DNA of 64,000 bases from contig NZ_JH376420.1 of assembly GCF_000233455.1 (NCBI RefSeq), positions 396,176-460,175 on the forward strand. The letters run 5' to 3'. The stretch is from [Clostridium] citroniae WAL-17108 (GTDB lineage: Bacteria; Bacillota; Clostridia; Lachnospirales; Lachnospiraceae). The notes below the pieces were generated by a model. That model did not search any database. It saw nothing but the letters and a program-made list of their open reading frames with translations, and was not told where the DNA came from. The translations under genes were made by a program, and so were the position numbers. Positions 61,794-64,000 of this stretch are shown piece after piece (position 1 is the stretch's first letter; every line of letters starts with the position of its first letter).

Positions 61794-63014
61794 TTAATGC
61801 TTCCCTATCGACAAGAAACTTGACGGATTTTTAAGGAAACGATCCGTAGCTAAAGCAGCTGCACCGTATAAGACCGGATCAATTTTAAATGTTGAAAAGT
61901 CCATGGAAAGTTTGGAGTATATCTCTGGCAAAATCCGTTCTCTCACTACTTCACGTATACTGTCCATAAGAAGTGTACCGCCCTTTGCCATTGTATTTCC
62001 AATGACAATAGCGGAAGGGTCATAGGCATTAACTAGTGTAACTATGCCATAGCCTAAGTATCTCCCCGCATACTCTACCATACTGCATGCCAGTTCATCC
62101 CCTGCGTAGGCTGCGTCAAATATATGCTCAGCTGTCAATTGATAATGAATTGAAAGTATACTCTCCGGATGTTCCTTTAACAGCTCGCGCGTTTTTTTCA
62201 CAAATGCCAGAGACGAACAGTATCCTTCCAGACATCCATAATTTCCGCATCCACACCGCTGTCCATTCACATTAACACTGATATGTCCAATTTCAGCTGC
62301 AATTCCATTAGCGCCGGTTAACATACTGCCGTTTACCACAACCCCTGCTCCGATTCCTTCATCTGCCAAAAGATAAACTAATGTTCCTGTAGCCATGGCA
62401 AATTGCCCGAACCACCATTCTGCAATTGCAGCGGCATTGGCATCGTGCTCAATAAAAACAGGTACTCCTCCTAAATCTGAAAACTCCTTTTTTAGATTAA
62501 GAAAATTCCATCCTGTTGTTTCAGTCATAACAGCAATCTTCGACTCTTTACGAAGATATGGTCCTGGTACAGTAACTCCTACAGCTATAATACCTTTACT
62601 ACGGCTGATATAATCTTCCGCCACTTCCCGGATTTTGCGTATACTGGTCTGGGGACTCTGATCTTTCGGAATGGCTTCTTTATAAATATCATAGTCATGT
62701 CCTCCTATATCAAACAAGCCAATAGAGAACGAACGTCTTGATATCTTGATTCCAATCACCTTATAATCTGCCGCATTGAGTATAACCCCACGTGACCGTC
62801 TACCCAACTCTCCGGTAATGAATCCTGTCTCATGAACAATATTCAGTTCGATCAGCGCGGACATAATTTTGGAAATTGTAGCCTGGGTAAGTCCAGTTTC
62901 CTTAGCCAAATCCGCTCTGGAGCATACACCATTACGTTTCAAGCATTGAAGAATGACCGCACGATTTGACATCAGCAAATCTTCATTATTCAGCCCCTTG
63001 ACAGATTTGTTCAT
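61794..63014 (-). CDS. ROK-family transcriptional regulator (NagC/XylR type)
   Basis: About 406 residues: an N-terminal winged helix (SRADLAKETGLTQATISKIMSALIEL, about 33-58) and a ROK sugar-binding domain with EHDANAAAIAEWWFGQ, EGIGAGVVVNG, and the zinc-type motif CGCGNYGCLEGYCS. The ATG at 63014 directly follows GGAGGT; an upstream ATG at 63035 has no site. First gene of the sugar ABC operon and divergent from GH32. Two matching operator candidates lie in the shared intergenic region. The likely inducer is the transported sugar or its phosphate. Confidence 0.9.
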   Translation of the reverse strand: MNKSVKGLNNEDLLMSNRAVILQCLKRNGVCSRADLAKETGLTQATISKIMSALIELNIVHETGFITGELGRRSRGVILNAADYKVIGIKISRRSFSIGLFDIGGHDYDIYKEAIPKDQSPQTSIRKIREVAEDYISRSKGIIAVGVTVPGPYLRKESKIAVMTETTGWNFLNLKKEFSDLGGVPVFIEHDANAAAIAEWWFGQFAMATGTLVYLLADEGIGAGVVVNGSMLTGANGIAAEIGHISVNVNGQRCGCGNYGCLEGYCSSLAFVKKTRELLKEHPESILSIHYQLTAEHIFDAAYAGDELACSMVEYAGRYLGYGIVTLVNAYDPSAIVIGNTMAKGGTLLMDSIREVVRERILPEIYSKLSMDFSTFKIDPVLYGAAALATDRFLKNPSSFLSIGKH

Positions 63015-63058
63015 TTTACCTCCAACATTTTGCATTTTTTATTTATTTTCATTTATAG

Positions 63059-63073
63059 CTTAACACAGTTAAG
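63059..63073. promoter_or_regulatory. ROK operator candidate 1
   Basis: CTTAACACAGTTAAG, perfect six-base arms around ACA, 45 bases upstream of the ROK start; continues TAAT as does copy 2. Confidence 0.6.
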
Positions 63074-63197
63074 TAATGAAATCAATATTATATACAATTA
63101 TTTTCAATTAAAATTATATTTTTGTATCTTTTTAACAAATAATATTTCAAATTTTAGATAATACATCAATTGAAAATCATTTTTTTCATGTTACCAT

Positions 63198-63212
63198 ATT
63201 AATAGAGTTAAG
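63198..63212. promoter_or_regulatory. ROK operator candidate 2
   Basis: ATTAATAGAGTTAAG (then TAAT), 12 of 15 identical to copy 1, 44 bases upstream of the GH32 start. The rest of 63074-63255 is AT-rich without other features. Confidence 0.55.
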
Positions 63213-63255
63213 TAATATCTTATCTGTCAACCTTTGTTTTGGAAAGGAATATCTT

Positions 63256-64000
63256 ATGAAACAGACTTATGAAAAGAAATATGTTTCTAAAATCCCACAA
63301 GAATACTATCCCCAAGAAAGCGAAGCACAGTATGAAGCGTTAAAAGGCAGTGCCCAATTAAAGGAATTTGCAGAGTACAGGCAGGAGATGAAAGATCATC
63401 CGTATATGCCCTCTTACCATTTCTGGGCCCCAAACGGAAAGATAAACGATCCCAATGGCTTATGTTACTGGAACGGAAATTATCATCTGTTCTATCAAGC
63501 TTATCCTCCCAATGATCCCAGACAGCACTGGGGACATACAGTGAGCAGCGATATGGTGCATTGGAAGGATCTTCCATTAGCCATCTATCCGGATATAGAG
63601 TATGCAGTATTCAGCGGTTCTTCACTTGTAGAGAATGACAGGGTGATTGCCATGTACCATGGACGTGGAATTGGTAATATGATCGCCACTTCCCATGATC
63701 CTATGCTGCTAAATTGGGAGAAAAATGAGCATTGCCCCGTTATACCCCTGACTCCAAATAGTTCAGACGGCAGGCCCTACCGCGTATTTGATCCATTTAT
63801 CTGGAAAGAGGATGAAGGCTATTATGCTCTATCCGGCTGCTACTATGGAGAAGAGGAAGCCCGTCATACAGGTTATAATAACAAAATGGTGGAGCACCTG
63901 TTTTTCTCTCAAGATTTGTCCCGTTGGACTTATATGGGCGAATTGACAGAAGACGGATTTCCCCAATTGGAATTAGGCAATGATGGCGCCTGCCCTTATT
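63256..64000 (+). CDS. Glycoside hydrolase family 32-type enzyme (partial, runs off window)
   Basis: 248 codons visible. GAAAGGAAT precedes the ATG. The five-bladed propeller start is clear: FWAPNGKINDPNGL near residue 57 holds the nucleophile Asp, YHLFYQAYP follows, then HWGHTVSSDMVHWKDLP and VFSGSSL. The second motif reads RVFDPFIW (usual FRDP). Where GH32 enzymes have Glu-Cys-Pro with the acid/base Glu, this protein reads GACPY near residue 247, so the Glu is not in its usual place. Fructan, sucrose or difructose-type substrates are likely by family; the reaction is uncertain. It is divergent from the ROK-ABC operon. Confidence 0.85.
   Translation, partial: MKQTYEKKYVSKIPQEYYPQESEAQYEALKGSAQLKEFAEYRQEMKDHPYMPSYHFWAPNGKINDPNGLCYWNGNYHLFYQAYPPNDPRQHWGHTVSSDMVHWKDLPLAIYPDIEYAVFSGSSLVENDRVIAMYHGRGIGNMIATSHDPMLLNWEKNEHCPVIPLTPNSSDGRPYRVFDPFIWKEDEGYYALSGCYYGEEEARHTGYNNKMVEHLFFSQDLSRWTYMGELTEDGFPQLELGNDGACPY

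Noticed and set aside
1-64000. CRISPR arrays, rRNA genes, prophage or restriction-modification genes
   Set aside because: No regularly spaced repeats, rRNA signatures, phage structural genes or methyltransferase/endonuclease motifs were seen.

Overview
The window looks like a chromosomal segment of a strictly anaerobic, low-GC-phylum but mid-GC (about 50%) gut clostridium of the Lachnospiraceae, most like the Enterocloster (Clostridium bolteae/clostridioforme) group. The reasons are a single-chain pyruvate:ferredoxin oxidoreductase, rubredoxin, a citrate synthase/aconitase pair without the rest of a TCA cycle, T-box leaders, a DarA-type c-di-AMP receptor, TAXI-TRAP and CUT1 ABC importers, a small high-cysteine clostridial protein, and strong GGAGG ribosome sites. 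The species is an inference from gene content and protein style.

Layout. 1-3.7 kb is accessory: the tail of an IS30-type transposase with repeated end-like motifs, a PerR-type Fur regulator with its own operator, a QueD-like protein with a zinc ribbon, then an AT-rich islet with a frameshifted lipoprotein, ending at tRNA-Ala(GGC). 3.8-19 kb is housekeeping and hypothetical: YjbR, cyclopropane synthase, nifJ, a VanW/G5 envelope protein, PHP phosphatase, an HPr-like small protein, GNAT, AI-2E permease (frameshifted at its start), an AlaX-type editing protein, a Cys/Gly-rich protein, an L,D-transpeptidase-like protein and DarA. 19-30 kb holds leuS under a T-box, a DUF1538 permease with a tandem PII protein, a GGDEF gene interrupted at a 14-G tract, and a PHP-UvrD fusion. 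30-41 kb holds citrate synthase and aconitase, a CPBP protease, a Crp/Fnr regulator whose probable operator is also found at rubredoxin, a PAS-GGDEF-PAS-GGDEF-EAL protein and an EF-G paralogue.

41.7-48.6 kb is the most system-like accessory unit: a Crp/Fnr regulator divergent from a tight five-gene operon (metallo-beta-lactamase-fold hydrolase, MTA/SAH-deaminase-type amidohydrolase, MTAP-family phosphorylase, TAXI binding protein, fused TRAP permease). The phosphorylase has Asn/Cys where adenine-specific MTA phosphorylases have Asp/Asp. Together with the deaminase this suggests a deaminate-then-phosphorolyse route for methylthioadenosine or a related nucleoside, coupled to import.

48.7-58 kb is aromatic amino acid supply: aroF-tyrA-aroA, a ZIP transporter, a cytidylate-kinase-like protein, a cysteine hydrolase, and a Trp-specifier T-box ahead of a TrpXYZ-type ABC importer. 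58-64 kb is a carbohydrate locus: ROK regulator, two CUT1 permeases and a binding protein (no ATPase) divergent from a GH32 enzyme that runs off the window. The ROK/GH32 intergenic region carries two matching operator candidates.

Three genes have frameshifts at homopolymers (A6, A7, G14). The G14 case is a plausible phase-variable switch, but all three could be assembly errors. All family names come from reading motifs by eye; no database search was run.
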